From Bursaphelenchus xylophilus (Eukaryota > Nematoda > Chromadorea > Rhabditida > Aphelenchoididae), in NCBI GenBank assembly GCA_904066235.2, contig CAJFCV020000001.1, positions 5,766,001 to 5,830,000 on the forward strand: 64,000 nt of DNA, written 5' to 3'. The notes under the pieces were generated by a model, which had not been told where the DNA came from, searched no databases, and saw nothing but the letters and a program-made list of their open reading frames with translations. Shown here one piece after another: positions 32,831 through 45,286 of this stretch (its first letter is position 1; the number at the start of each line of letters is the position of its first letter). Made by a program: the position numbers and the translations under genes.

Positions 32831-35800
32831 TTCGGCGTATAAAATGTCACCGGTATCTGAAATCGGAATATAGGTTATCTCACATTAATCTAGACCATTT
32901 AAAGGGCTCGCTAACACAATGGGGTCCATTAAAACCTCGATTACAGGCTTTCGCGTCGAGACCCAAAAAAACAACGAAAAGGAGGGAAAGTCGTTGGAAT
33001 GAAAGTAATGGGCTGAAACTATTACTTTCATTGCGATTTCATACCCAAAAATGTGTCAAACGAGGTAATTACTCGCTTGGGCGGCGAGTTTCGAATACCT
33101 AAAGTTATGTAAAGTTTTATTCAAGGATCCTAATGTAAGATAAGCAAAAGAGACGCGTATCCGGTGGAAAAACACGATTAGAGAGTACTCAAATTCGAAT
33201 ACTCGCCTCCCTAAAGGCGCTAAAAGGATTTGAAATCAAGGGAAAAACGATTCTGGAGTTTAATTAGGTAAAAACAAAAGTTTTTACCCGAGACAGCGCA
33301 GCGGTTTTTGTGCGCGAACTCAATTTCGTAAATTCATTTTAATTAAATTGTATTTAAATAATAGGACAAAGGCCCTACGGGCATGAATCAATCGTGTTTT
33401 TTTGACAAAAACTGGAAAAATTAGGGAACATCGGAAGAAATTTGAATATTCCCTCACCCAACTGGTAAAATTAGCATAAATGTTTAATTGGGAATGGAGC
33501 CCTGTTCCGTCCGAATGTGCAAAAACAATGCCTGCAAAGAAGGCTTTTTACATTACGCAATGTGAAAGTCAAGGTGAGGCCATTGTCTTTTTCGGTGCAA
33601 TGCACCGTGCCGAACAGCCTCCCCTTGGAAAAAGCGTTTCCGGCGAGAGAATGGACGGCGACGATGCCTGAGGGCGTCAAATCATTCGACTGTGAACATC
33701 TACATCTCCAATTATGCCTCCGGGAAAAAGAGCAAATTACCCAATACAAATTCGCCGAGAAAGGGGGGATTGCAGGGATTGGGGGCGGGTAAATGGACAA
33801 TGGGGGACAGATTTCGGAAGAAGGTATGATGTTGGAAGAGAGGAGGACATAGTCAATAACATATGGCAAAAAGCATAGTAGATGTAAAAAGTGTAATTTT
33901 ATATATATATTATAGTTGAGTTAACAGGTGATGGAAAAAGCAAGAAGGGAATTAAAAAAAAACGCCCTTTCAGGTCTTTCTAGATGCTCAGTGCCCCATT
34001 GGTCGTATTTTACAAACTTCGTCGGCCTTATTTTACCTGGGGCATTAGCCTTTTTAATCCCATAAATAACAAAAGGAATCGAAAGGGCGCTGAATATCGC
34101 TTCTAATAACCTGAGGCCAATTACCATACCCCTCTCATAACCACTCATCCATATCGGATCTCCAGAACCGATTGCCCTTCAAATCATCGCCTGAGGGGTT
34201 TCTTTTTCTCTTTATAAGCAAACGCCGGATATAATTAACTCCCCCAGAAAGATTGCGTAAGAGGATAATGGGACAATTAAACCATCAGTTACAGTCCGGG
34301 TTTAAAAAGAAAGAGTTTTGAGAGTCGAAAAGTGAAAAAATAAAAAGCGACCGGAAATCTCGAGGAATGGACGCGCGACAATTATTTGAATAAACAACAA
34401 GAAACAATGGGCAACGTTGACTACTGGTACTGCGCGACTTTGCAGGCAGTTAGTTGAGGTTCGAAAGTCATAAAGAGTTCACAAATATCCGCTCAAAATG
34501 ATTTCATCCCAATTTTTGCATATTACTTTGGGTAAAAAAGATGATTCGGGGTTATTTCTCAATGGGAAAAAGAGTAGTCTATAATCTGATGATCGAATTG
34601 TGAAGGCTCTACCACGCTCTTTGATCCTCTATATATCCGATCTCCCGTTGCGAAACACAAACGCCGTAGTGACCTGTTAAAGGGGGGTCTCTTACCCAGC
34701 CTAATATAATATAAGCCCCGGGACTCATATTCAAATATTTGTGCCCGTACTCTCTGATCAAACACCCTCTCTCCCATAGCCGAACCTTAATCCCAGCACC
34801 TGTCAGAAAGGCCATAAAAGCCGCTTAATTCCCTGTTATTTTAGGGGTTATGGGGAAGGTAAAATTGGTGTGGATATGGCCGTTAAATGCTAATGTATAT
34901 ATAATCTTAGGTGTGGAATTACATGGAAATATCATAAATATAACATTCAAGCACATTGCATTCCAAAAAGGGTACAAAATCATCAAAATTTATATTATAC
35001 AGGGTACAGCAACTGTGTAGCCCAATTTTAATTGGCTATAACTTGTTCAGTTTTCGTCCAAACGTTAAGATTCTTTTTTTCCCGGATTCCTATAGGCTGC
35101 AGTTTTGCTTGATACATGTTTAAAAACCCAGGCACTCCGTCATTTTTTCTGGAATATAAAAAGTCTCGAAAATCGGTTGTTCATCGGCAGATTCTGTCGA
35201 TTCTGGGAAAAAATAATCTTAACATTTGGCCGAAAAGCGCAATAGTTATAGCCAATTCAATTGGGCTACAAGATTGCCGCACTCTGTACCGGGTATCAGG
35301 TGGGGAAAAAAAGATAAATAAGTCGCTAAGCCAACTTCCGAATCCGATAAGGGCCGTCGGAAGGGAGGGTGCTGAACGACTTTACAATCGAAGAAAGGGC
35401 GTCTTTTACAGTCCCTTTTACAGACCTCCAACAAAACGTTTCGAGGGAAACAAACGTGTTTTCCAGAATCCTGAACAAAAAATCAGAAGAAGCCTCGCAA
35501 CTCAGCGGGTAATCCTCGAGGCAACTCTTGCCGGAGGGCATCGAATTAGGGAATCAGTCATTCGAATTATCTGAGCGCATCAGAATCCCCCAGAGTCGAG
35601 AGTTTCGAGAATCGCGAGTCCTTTCCCTGTCCTTTCCTTCTGCTTTCCGTGTTTACAGAAGCCCCGCGGGTTAATATTAAGAACGGTGCGGATTAAACGC
35701 AGCGCGCACTCTCAGGTCAAGGCGATCAGGATTTAAATAAACGGGCAAATATCTAAATTAATTGCTTGTTCCGACAGCCGGGTTTAAAACCGAAGGTCCA

Positions 35801-36986
35801 TCAGTCTAAAACAATATAAAAAAGTTGGGAGAAAGGGGAAAGAAACTTGAGGTTGGGCTAAAAGGTGACGAATACCATATTATTCATCGTTTTTCTGGCA
35901 TTCGACGGAGTTTATAGTACCTGAGACAAGAGAATTTACCTTGATTTACGCAGAAAGCGGCCTAAAATGATGACAAATTGGAACAATTTCCGGATCTGCC
36001 ACCTTATATGGTCATAAAACGGGGTTTCCGCCCTGTCTGGCCATCTCCTCTCTCTGGCGGATCAACAAAAGAAAAGCCTCCTTCCTCCGGTCGTCATGGA
36101 GAATGTTTTTGTGGCCAATACGGCCAAAAAGAAAGCTGATTCCCAGCCTGAAAACAACCCGCAAATTACTGCGCAGTAAATCGGATGAAACCCTTTTCGG
36201 TGGTCGCAATATCCGATATGCGAAGAGGCAATTAGCATCGAAGGAGTTATAAAAATTGGGATCTCACTTTAGTCACGCCCAGAAAGGAGAAAAGTTTCAA
36301 AATTATAATTATAACTCGGATATCAGATACCCGCCAATTACAGGGCTCGACAAACCGCCCATTACGTCATTAAACGATCGGTAATGGGAGGGAGGGCGTG
36401 GGAAAATCACACAAAATAATATAAATTATACGAATATAAATAATAAAAACACGTGTTCGCCCTCTCGAAGATCCCGTCCAGATCACGTCGATCATTCCCT
36501 GAGGCGACTTTGTTAGGCCAGTCCACTCGAAACGATGCAGGAGTGCGCTTTAAACGAGAAAAAAGGTCCGGGCTTCAATTACAACATGAAAAAGATACCG
36601 GTGGGAAGACGGGAACAAGGTGCAAATAAATCCACATCCGTTTATTACGGACAAATATTAACATGGGCATAATGCATAGGCAAAGATTTGAATATTCAAA
36701 TTTAATATTCGGTTATTATTCATGGTTTAAAAATTTTATTGCGGATTTTTGCTAAAAAAATTAAATTTAGAATAAAATTTAAATAAAAAAATTAAAAATT
36801 TCAATATTATTGTCAATTAATTCAAATATTTTAAAAAAAAATAATTATTGAAAGTTCAACTTTGAATATTAAAATCTATTTTTTAAATCGAGTACAAGTA
36901 GGAATTTTTGATGACTTTTCAGAACGAAAAAGTGGAATATTTAAATTTTTTAATTTGAAAATTGTAATGAATAAATAAAAATATTT
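32831..36986. other. Gene-poor 4.2 kb region
   Basis: Only scattered short open frames are found and none is convincing. It contains one foldback element (35000-35293) and, near 36690-37000, an extremely AT-rich stretch. The region could hold regulatory sequence or unrecognised non-coding transcripts. Confidence 0.4.
35000..35293. repeat. Foldback (MITE-like) element with TA flanks
   Basis: Arms of about 130 nt are imperfect inverted copies. The left arm has CAGGGTACAGCAACTGTGTA and GCCCAATTTTAATTGGCTAT; the right arm has the complements. TA flanks both ends (34998-34999 and 35294-35295). No coding content is seen. The CAGGGT start resembles the terminus of the larger palindrome at 38921. 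Confidence 0.65.
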
Positions 36987-37943
36987 TTAATATCGAGTCG
37001 AGGTCGTTTTGATGGAAACCCCCGAACTGAGACTGATCTTGGTCGAATTGGAGAGTCTTGAGCCAGTCCGTTGAGTCGATCTGAAATTATCTTTTGCCCA
37101 CTGCAATATAATTTATTTACCTCGAGGCCATTCTGCTTCTTCGTTCGATGGCATTCTTCAACGGTGCCTCTTTAATCTTGGTATAAGCTGTTTTCAGACA
37201 ATTATTGCACATAAATTCACTGCACCACATCAGAGAACCGATCGTAAACATGACCACTCCCAGACCGGCCAACGTAAGCCCTAAGGGCAAGAGTGTGGGC
37301 TCGGTCTCGACGAAGAAAACAAGGACACAAAGACCGCTGGTACTGAAGGTCATGCCGAAGATTATGGCCAGCAGTGCGATCACTGAGGTCGTGCAACGGC
37401 ATTGGGGAGCGCCGAACATCCCGATCCTAGGATATTATTTTACTTTAGGGAGAAATTATGTCATCACAATTGATGAATTGAAGATTCTTTTACGAGAACA
37501 CCAAAATTTTTGCAAGTTTTTTCAAGTTTTGGGTCGCGTAATGCGGAAATAAAATATTTTTGTGCGTTGTGTTGGTCCTAAAAAATAAATCTTCTGTTGG
37601 ATTTGTTTGGATACAAAGATTATGGATTATGACATGGATACGAAAAATCTTTGCATCAAAGTCGATAGATCTCTATACTTGACATTCTGAACCTCCCAAA
37701 ATTCAAACAGGAATAGTTTTTATACCAAACGATCAAACAGACAGTAACTTACTTGGGTGTGAACACGATGATCTCCTCGTCGTCCCCCAGCATCTCATAA
37801 ACACTTGTTTTGTCGCTCTGATTATCCAAAGCGAATCGAATTTCTTGATCAATCGGTGATTTCCTCCTCGATCGACCGGTCGAATCGCCATCTTCGACCG
37901 TCAGAATTTGCTCTTTAGCAGCAGCGGCCTCCTGTTCATCCAT
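36987..37943 (-). CDS. Two-helix membrane protein, unrecognised
   Basis: Three exons (37943-37753, 37426-37121, 37080-36987) join to 196 aa. The N-terminal 65 residues are acidic and cytosolic-looking (MDEQEAAAAKEQ ... RSRRKSPIDQEIRF). Two helices follow a CRC motif: VIALLAIIFGMTFSTSGLCV and LPLGLTLAGLGVVMFTIGSL. The tail is basic, then Ser/Thr-rich (RRSRMASRSTQRTGS ... KTTSTRY). The last intron (37081-37120) is 40 nt. No family name can be given; it could be a two-pass or hairpin membrane protein. Confidence 0.75.
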
Positions 37944-38422
37944 TTCGGGAGTGGAAACGAATGGTCACTCCATAAAGAGAGCCAAAAAAAGGGGTTTCTA
38001 TGGCAACGGCGACATCGGGAGTGACCGCAAGACCCGTGAAAGCACGGAAGCAACGAGTAGAGGGACTGCGGGGGTTTGATGTTCGGATTGTAGACGTAGC
38101 GTGCCCTATTTTGCTTTTATATCAAGCTCAATATACGTAATTAGTATACAAAACTTTGACATAGCGTGGTTTTGTTGACAAAGTTTGTCTGGACAAAATC
38201 AATAAATAATTCGTCGACCATCTTATAATACACAAATCCATCGAATAACTTTGGAAAAAGCATCAGAATTCCTTATTTTATCAGCTGTAATCTACAATTA
38301 CGAAGTACGGAGCCAATGTAAAACATTTATTTTAGGATAAAAGTAAGTAACATTTTGTTTGTTTTATTATTCCTCGATGAAAATCCCGAATTATACAAAA
38401 AGAAAATAAAAAATAAAGATTA

Positions 38423-40100
38423 TTACATCAGATCTCCGTTTTTCTTCTTCAGATCCCCCAGGACTTCTTCCGCGTTCACTCCCAGGGTCTCACCGGCATG
38501 TAGGATCTCCAGAAGTTGCTCTTCGATCGCCCGGATTACTGTAACATCAATTTTGAAAAGCTTTTTATGTTGTGCTAGATTTTAAAAGGACTCACATAAA
38601 AGGTCAAAAATACTTAATACAATGTAAAGTGAACCTTCAAATGACTACTCACCCTGATCTTTGTTGTATTCAGCAGCAATCGACCGTTTCATTGGCTGCC
38701 AAGCGACCATTCTCTTCATGGGTTGGAAGGCCAGGGCGCGAGTCGCCCTCGGATTCATGATCTGATTTCCCTCAATAAGAGACCCCTGAAGGGGCGATCG
38801 CCGTTGCAAGAGGGCCTTTTCCAGTAATTGGATATGCTTTTCCATTGCGTCAATCTTTTTCTGAAGATCTTCACCAGCTGGGGCGGCTGAAATTTTATTT
38901 TTTATTAATTATTTTATATACAGGGTGTTCCGAGAATTGTGGAAAAAACTATTCATTAATAACTTTGCGCTCGGTGGTCCAATCCGAAAATTTTTTTTTG
39001 CATTTTACAGAAAAGCCTTGGAGTTTTTCGAATCAAAAAAAATTTTTTCTTTTATCGGCGGAGACTTCCGTAATCCGCCTTGAATTCGGCGGAGTGTTTT
39101 TTTCCAAAAATGAAGCTGTAAATCGATGTATGTGGAAAGAAAATGAGCGGAAAAAGATCCATAGGATGCAATATGACATTTATTTCAAATTTTCGTGATT
39201 TGGCGGAGACATTTTTTAACCTCGGCGGACGATTTTTCTTCGACTTCGGAGAGTCAAAATTGGCTAAAACAAAAGCGTATGGTTTCCCTGGTGGCATGGC
39301 GCTTAAATAAGACTTATTACGTCCTCGGCTGACTGGCAGATGAAAAAACGGCAATTCGGCGGAGAAATCGGCGTAGAGAAAATGAACCTTATTAAGAAGT
39401 TATGATGAGAAAACTAAAATTCTAGGTCTTATACGGCCCTGATCAACCAAAAAATATGATTCTTCTTATCGACGAATGATCGGCGGATAATTTTCATAAT
39501 TAAACAAATGGGTTAATTTTTTTCTCCGCCGATTTCTCCGCCAAATTGTCGTTTCTTCATCTGCCAGTCAGCCGAGGACGTAATAAGTCTTATTTAAGCG
39601 CCATGCCACCAGGGAAACCATACGCTTTTGTTTTAGCCAATTTTGACTCTCCGAAGTCGAAGAAAAATCGTCCGCCGAGGTTAAAAAATGTCTCCGCCAA
39701 ATCACGAAATTTTGAAATAAATGTCATATTGCATCCACTGCATCTTTTTCCGCTCATTTTCTTTCCACATACATCGACTTACAGCCTCATTTTTGGAAAA
39801 AAACACTCCGCCGAATTCAAGGCGGATTACGGAAGTCTCCGCAGATAAAAAAAAAATTTTTTTTTGATTCGAAAAACTCCAAGGCTTCTCTGTAAAATGC
39901 AAAAAAAATTTTTCGGATTGGACCACCGAGCGCAAAGTTATTAATGAATAGTTTTTTCCACAATTCTCGGAACACCCTGTATTATCCATCAAAAAAGCTT
40001 TAATTAAAACTTGAGCCTGACCCAACCGTAGTCGACTATTTTCTTACGTACCTAAAACAACTCCGAGGACGACACCGAACACAAGAAGAACTGACTTCAT
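38423..40100 (-). CDS. nlp-40: Neuropeptide-like precursor NLP-40
   Basis: Three exons (40100-40052, 38886-38653, 38538-38423) join to 132 aa. A signal peptide (MKSVLLVFGVVLGVVLG) precedes an amphipathic segment (APAGEDLQKKIDAMEKHIQL). Then come peptides between dibasic sites: RALAFQPMKR and MVAWQPMKR. MVAWQPM is, from memory, the active NLP-40 peptide that C. elegans intestine secretes each defecation cycle to activate the GPCR AEX-2 on GABA neurons. The C-terminal part is a helical acidic segment. AFQPM is a probable second, related peptide. The signal-peptide intron (38887-40051) contains the 1059-bp palindromic element. Confidence 0.93.
38921..39979. mobile_element. 1059-bp palindromic DNA element with TA flanks
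   Basis: Two long arms (about 38921-39370 and 39530-39979) are nearly identical inverted copies beginning CAGGGTGTTCCGAGAATTGT. They are separated by a loop of about 160 bp and flanked by TA at 38919-38920 and 39980-39981. Each arm holds a matching 100-codon open frame in opposite orientation (39052-39354 minus, 39546-39848 plus), most likely a by-product of the repeat. The TA duplication suggests a Tc1/mariner-related foldback element. It sits inside the first intron of nlp-40. Confidence 0.85.
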
Positions 40101-41806
40101 CGTTCTCTCAGCTAAACCCACAATCTGAAGAGGATGACTAAAACAAGGTGAACTTAAGTCTACAACGCGCCAAATAGTATACGCCAAATTCTCGAAAATT
40201 CCTCTAAGAGCCTTGTGGTCATTCTCAATGTTATATAAAACGTTTCAACCGCGAATTATTTGCATATTACACTTGATCAGCCCTAGTGTAATATAAAAAA
40301 AAATTGCCATCGTGTGAAACTCGGTTAGAACCTCAGTGGGTTCTAATCGAGTTGATTCCGGTTTTATAAAAGAATACAATGGGCACAAAAAATCATTTCA
40401 AATGAGCCGGATGTGACCCTCAACCATGACTGGTCGATTGCGTAACAATTTTTAAATCAAATCGAATAATCGAAAGGGAGAAAGAAATTTTTATTTTTGA
40501 GACTATCAGCTCTTATCAGTCCCGATTACGCAACCACAATTACCCCAATTTAAAAATCGTATTTTAGGCGAATAATCGGCTTAAAATTTGCGGACGATTA
40601 AGGGATTACCCTGGAGAAAAAACGTCACTTTTACATCTAAATTTACAGCTTCCTTACTTGGAATTGGAGGTCGATCCTACTCCTACACTCGCAATGGAAG
40701 TAAATAAGGGTTATTTCCAGCTTAAAATCGTTGAGGTCACTTCAAACTACAGTATGCTCAGCGGTGAGACAAAGATTTTTAGAAAGCCCTGAAGGCATTT
40801 ATATTGATGTTTTATTTTCCAGTAAAAATGTAAATGAATTTTGCAACGAAGATGTTCCCCGAAGTCATAGAGCATTAACCCCCTCAATTCGAAGATCTCG
40901 GAATTCGAATAAAAAGAACACCTACTTCAATATAAAATAAAAAAATGCAGAGATTCCCTGGGGCAAAGAAAGTCTTCAAGTAATAAACAGATAACTTCTC
41001 CGATAGTTGTGTAAATTACCGTGTAAATTTACATAAATTATTCATGAAGCAGAAAGATGGAGAGATATTATTCGTAAAACAGTGGCAAAAGAATAGAGAG
41101 GACGAGTGAAAAATTATGACTGGCCAGTTCAGTTTATGCTACGAAACGGTCACAGACTTCCCTTCTTTCGTAATACCAAAAACCCTTCTTTCGTAAATAC
41201 CAAAAAAAATTTGGTCTTTATGATACCAAGCTTTACCATGAATAATACAAAAAATATTTAAATCTCTGAACTTAATTATGTCACTGTCTAGGAATTCCAT
41301 CCTCAGCCCAAAATAGAGGTCAAAATGTGTTTGGAATCTCCGTAGTTACAAAAAGAACAATCCTAGACGCCTTTGGACCCAAGACAAAGCATTTGTTTAG
41401 AATTCAGGGAGCGTAAGTGAAAGATGGGTAAGATCCCAGCCTATAACTCAGCAGTTACTCGTTCTCTAAGGTCTGGAGTCTCATTTTGTGATCCTTGGTT
41501 TGTCACGTTGGTACAGCGATGACTTCAAAAATTCGAAAAATTTACGCCTTTGAAACAACTTTGGCATTGTGTTTCAATGGCTATTATCGAGGTCACAGTA
41601 ATCTGAATGAAATAAACAATAATTAAAAGGGTCTTGGAATGTCTGACAGCTATCGTTTGGGTATAGTTTTTATATTACACATGACGATCTTTGGAGTCGA
41701 GACGAAAAATTTACGTATTTTGGCCGAAATTTTCCTAATAAATCGTGGGTAAAACACTTAGACTCCCTTTAAAACTACCCTATCTATCACATACACTACC
41801 CCCGCT

Positions 41807-42013
41807 CGAAAGTTCCGACAATTCCCGCACAGTGCAAAAGTTCGGGTTTTTGACATCACGCGCGCAAATTCGACTTTGTCGCGCGCAAAAGTGCACGTGG
41901 TTGCAAAAGTGGAAAATTGCGGCGGCAAACACGAACGACAGAGAAAGATGCACAGTGCAGATGAGAAATGAATGAAAAATGCACAGTGCCCGGAATTGTC
42001 CCAACTTTTGAGC
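41807..42013. repeat. Short inverted-repeat element
   Basis: The left end has CTCGAAAGTTCCGACAATTC followed by CGCACAGTGC. The right end, read in reverse, has CTCAAAAGTTGGGACAATTC followed by GGCACTGTGC. The match is imperfect over about 35 nt. It is compatible with a MITE but the boundaries are approximate. Confidence 0.4.
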
Positions 42014-44321
42014 GCGAGTAAGTACACGACGTCTCGTCTGCAAATGACATGGCGTTATTACGGATTTTTATGTATACAAAAAATGACATTACTTTTATAC
42101 ACAGTACAAAACATCCGAACAAATTTCGCACGCCAAAAGGTGTGTGTGCCGATAATCGACAAAAATATTTGCTCGGAAACGGTTTAAAATAATTGTAAAC
42201 GTCTTGAAATAAAGTGTAAGAAACTGCTTAAACCAAAAATCTTTCCCCCGATGACAGCGCCGCCCTTAATACGATTATCTTGGAGAATAATCAGCCAAAA
42301 AGCGAGGATGGTATGCAAATGTAGATGTAAATTTTGGTCCAATCTTACACAACTTTTAGCAAATGTCAAGAAAAGAAGCCGCCGAGCTTTCCTGGGTGTA
42401 ATCGAGGCCTAATTCTCCCTGAATGGGACCGCTTCTATGAGTAACGAGGGCATTGTAAATACTTCTTCCTGGAAACACTACTGTTACAATTTTAAGTAAA
42501 ATAGGTTGATTACATCGCTTGCACGTAAATGCGGCCAAAATAAAATGAAACGGATCACAAAAATAAGCATGAAATTTTCGGAGAAATGGGTGTTTTCCAA
42601 TTACACTATGCAGAAAATTACGATAGATTTTAACGGTAAGATTTTTTTGACTCAAAATTTTCATTTTTTACTCTGCGTATAGCTGACGGACACAAAGAAA
42701 AATGCTGCAGAAGGTGCCTACAAGGCTTGGCGGAGTTGTTGGAAGAACGCTCGGCGAAGGCTCGGCGGAGACTTGGCGGATCACAGATTAGTTTGGGACC
42801 TGATATCTCTGTTATTATCTGTTTTAATTAAACCTTTTCCTATCCTTCACCATGCATACATGGCGAATTGAGGCACCCCAAAGCATCATAGCTTACCCAG
42901 AGGCGGATTGAAATTTTTTGGTAAAAAATCAGACCTCCCCGTTGGATACGAACTGCCCTAACGCCCTCCAGATCTACAAAAATTTTTTGCGGATCTTTTC
43001 GGCACCTGCAAATGTTCCCTCATGGAATTGGAAGAGAAACGGCCAAAAAACTTTTTCCTCTGACCGTCTCTCTTCATTTTCCATGGTCTCTCTTCGGAAG
43101 CTGAATATCGCGGCCTCCTTTCGAAAAAAACCCGAAAACTTTTAGGTACTGATCTATGCCCAAGAATATCTTTCTCCACATTATTTTCCCTCCACTAGCC
43201 TCAACAAATACCGCCGTAAAAGTAGAACCAAGTGTTTCCAAACTGGACGATTATATCTCATCTTTTATCCCCCTTTCTCAAACAATGGTGTATATAATCC
43301 TTTAATACCGGTGTAACACTACTCGTTACCTACACCCCGATGTGATTCCATCATCTCTTTACTCTTCTTTTTGTTATCTCTGACGCAATTCCCGCAATCA
43401 GCGACATTGAGGTGAGGAATTTGTGACGCTCTTGGAAAGCAATAAAACCGAAAAGTACTGTAAACATTAAAAATAGGAACTCATTTAACGACTATTGTGA
43501 TTACCCTTGCTGAAAGAGGCTGTAAACGAATCTAAATGGACGTCTGGATTCACATTTAGAGATCAGACTTGTGGACTTTTTGAATGATGATTGTATTTGT
43601 TTTCAAATTGCGTTAAGAAGGACAAAAGAAGAGCGAAACAAAGAGAAATAACACTGCCACTCATACTCACTTATTGGAATAGTAAAAGACGTGGGTGAGG
43701 TGATTAAACTAAGGGTAATCTCAGGATTACTGGACAAAGGAAATCAAATTAAGCCAACCGTCCAGAAACCACAAGAGGTGGATTCGGGGAACTCGTTCGG
43801 ATGTCATTGATACCCTTCGTGAAAAAGTTTAAAACAGTATGAACTGGAAGCGTAGATTTTTTAAAGTTGTGATTTTGAAAAAAAGTGTAAATCCTGATGT
43901 AAGACTGTTAGAAAAACACCCTTTTAAACCATTTTCAGCATTACACTTTTAAAAAATCTACACTTATACATTTCCATTAAATTTGAAAATAATCAACGCT
44001 TCTTATTTCGCAAACCTTACCATTATGGAAACGGAAATTAGAGGTATTTTTGTTTAATTTCAAATTGACTTCTTTATTTAATCTCGATAAGAAATTAAAT
44101 AATATAGTAGCCCTTCATAGCCCATCGTTTCATATCATTCAGACCATTTCCTTCGGACTGAACCCATTTTTTATCCGAGACTATCTATTATGGCGATACA
44201 AAAAAATATTAAAAATATCATCCAAGCGACCACAATAAATGATGGCAGCGGTCAACTAAGTCCCATAAAGTTGTATATGATGAGCATAAAGTATCATCGG
44301 CCTCATTAATTATAAGCGGAA

Positions 44322-44447
44322 CTAAAGAGCGGGCGAGCCATTCATAATAAGGACTCCTATGTACACGCAAAGAGACACTCCCAAAACGATGATTAATACT
44401 CTGGAAAGGAGCTGCTTATCAGACAATGGCATGTCCACCATTTGCAT
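44322..44447 (-). CDS. Possible micro-protein with one membrane helix
   Basis: A 41-codon frame reads MQMVDMPLSDKQLLSRVLII, then VLGVSLCVYIGVLIMNGSPAL. The charge-then-helix layout resembles small integral membrane proteins. There are no introns and no recognised homologue, and it lies alone in a gene-poor stretch. Confidence 0.3.
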   Translation of the reverse strand: MQMVDMPLSDKQLLSRVLIIVLGVSLCVYIGVLIMNGSPAL

Positions 44448-45286
44448 TCCAAAAATTGTTGTTTTAGGGAGGTGAATCCGACGCCCCCGAGACAGTTTGC
44501 ACAATAATATAACTAAATGACCTTTGCACTCAAATCAATCAACTCCTTGGCCATCGCAAAACACTTCGTGGCCTTTTTTTCAAAACAAAACCTTGAGATT
44601 AGTATTACAACTTTATTTTGATAGAATTTTAACGAATCTCCTAATCGCTCTATGATCATATAAACCATGGATGTAACAACGACACATAACTTAGAATACC
44701 TCGATTAAATTCACTGGGAAAGAAGAGTAACAGGGATATAAGGGCTCTTGTATTGTAAGAGTAGTTGTTAAATAGTATAGAAAGAAAGGTCTACAGTGAG
44801 ATTTGAAAACAAATCAACGGGAAGTTCGGGGAAGGTGAGGAAAAGCGAAAATAAAGGCCTAACAAGACGAAAGGGGCTATATAAAGAGGACACTCGAGCA
44901 GAGAAAGGATACCAGGAATATGAATTGACTACTCCAATCAGCCATTTACAACTTCAAAACTCCATCGACCACATATTTTGTTGAATGGGCTCTCATTAAG
45001 GGTTATGGAGAAGGTCGGGGCAGTGTGAGGGATGGGGGACTGGCTTCTAGAATATCGGATATTAGCATTTTACACTTAAATGGGCCCGATTCTGTTCTTT
45101 ATATTTTGTTTTAAGTTCTGCGAAAGGTAAAAGAAAGGGAAGTGTTCAAAGAAGAGATCGTCTCCACGTCATCCTAAACATCATCTTGAGGAAAAAACTA
45201 CAACTTTGGAAGAACCGTACTGGCGTCCCTTTATTTTCAATTTTAACTCATTTCAACTCACCTTTACAAACGTTGATCTGGATGTC

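Larger units (their letters stand above)
40101..45286. other. Gene-poor 5 kb region
   Basis: No multi-exon gene could be built. It contains a putative short inverted-repeat element (41807-42013), a small inverted repeat at 43853-43975 and one possible micro-protein (44322-44447). Otherwise it is AT-rich with short overlapping frames. Confidence 0.4.

Noticed and set aside
39052..39848. A pair of nearly identical 100-codon frames in opposite orientation (39052-39354 minus and 39546-39848 plus)
   Set aside because: They are the two arms of one palindromic element; the duplication explains the similarity, and no start context or known domain is present.
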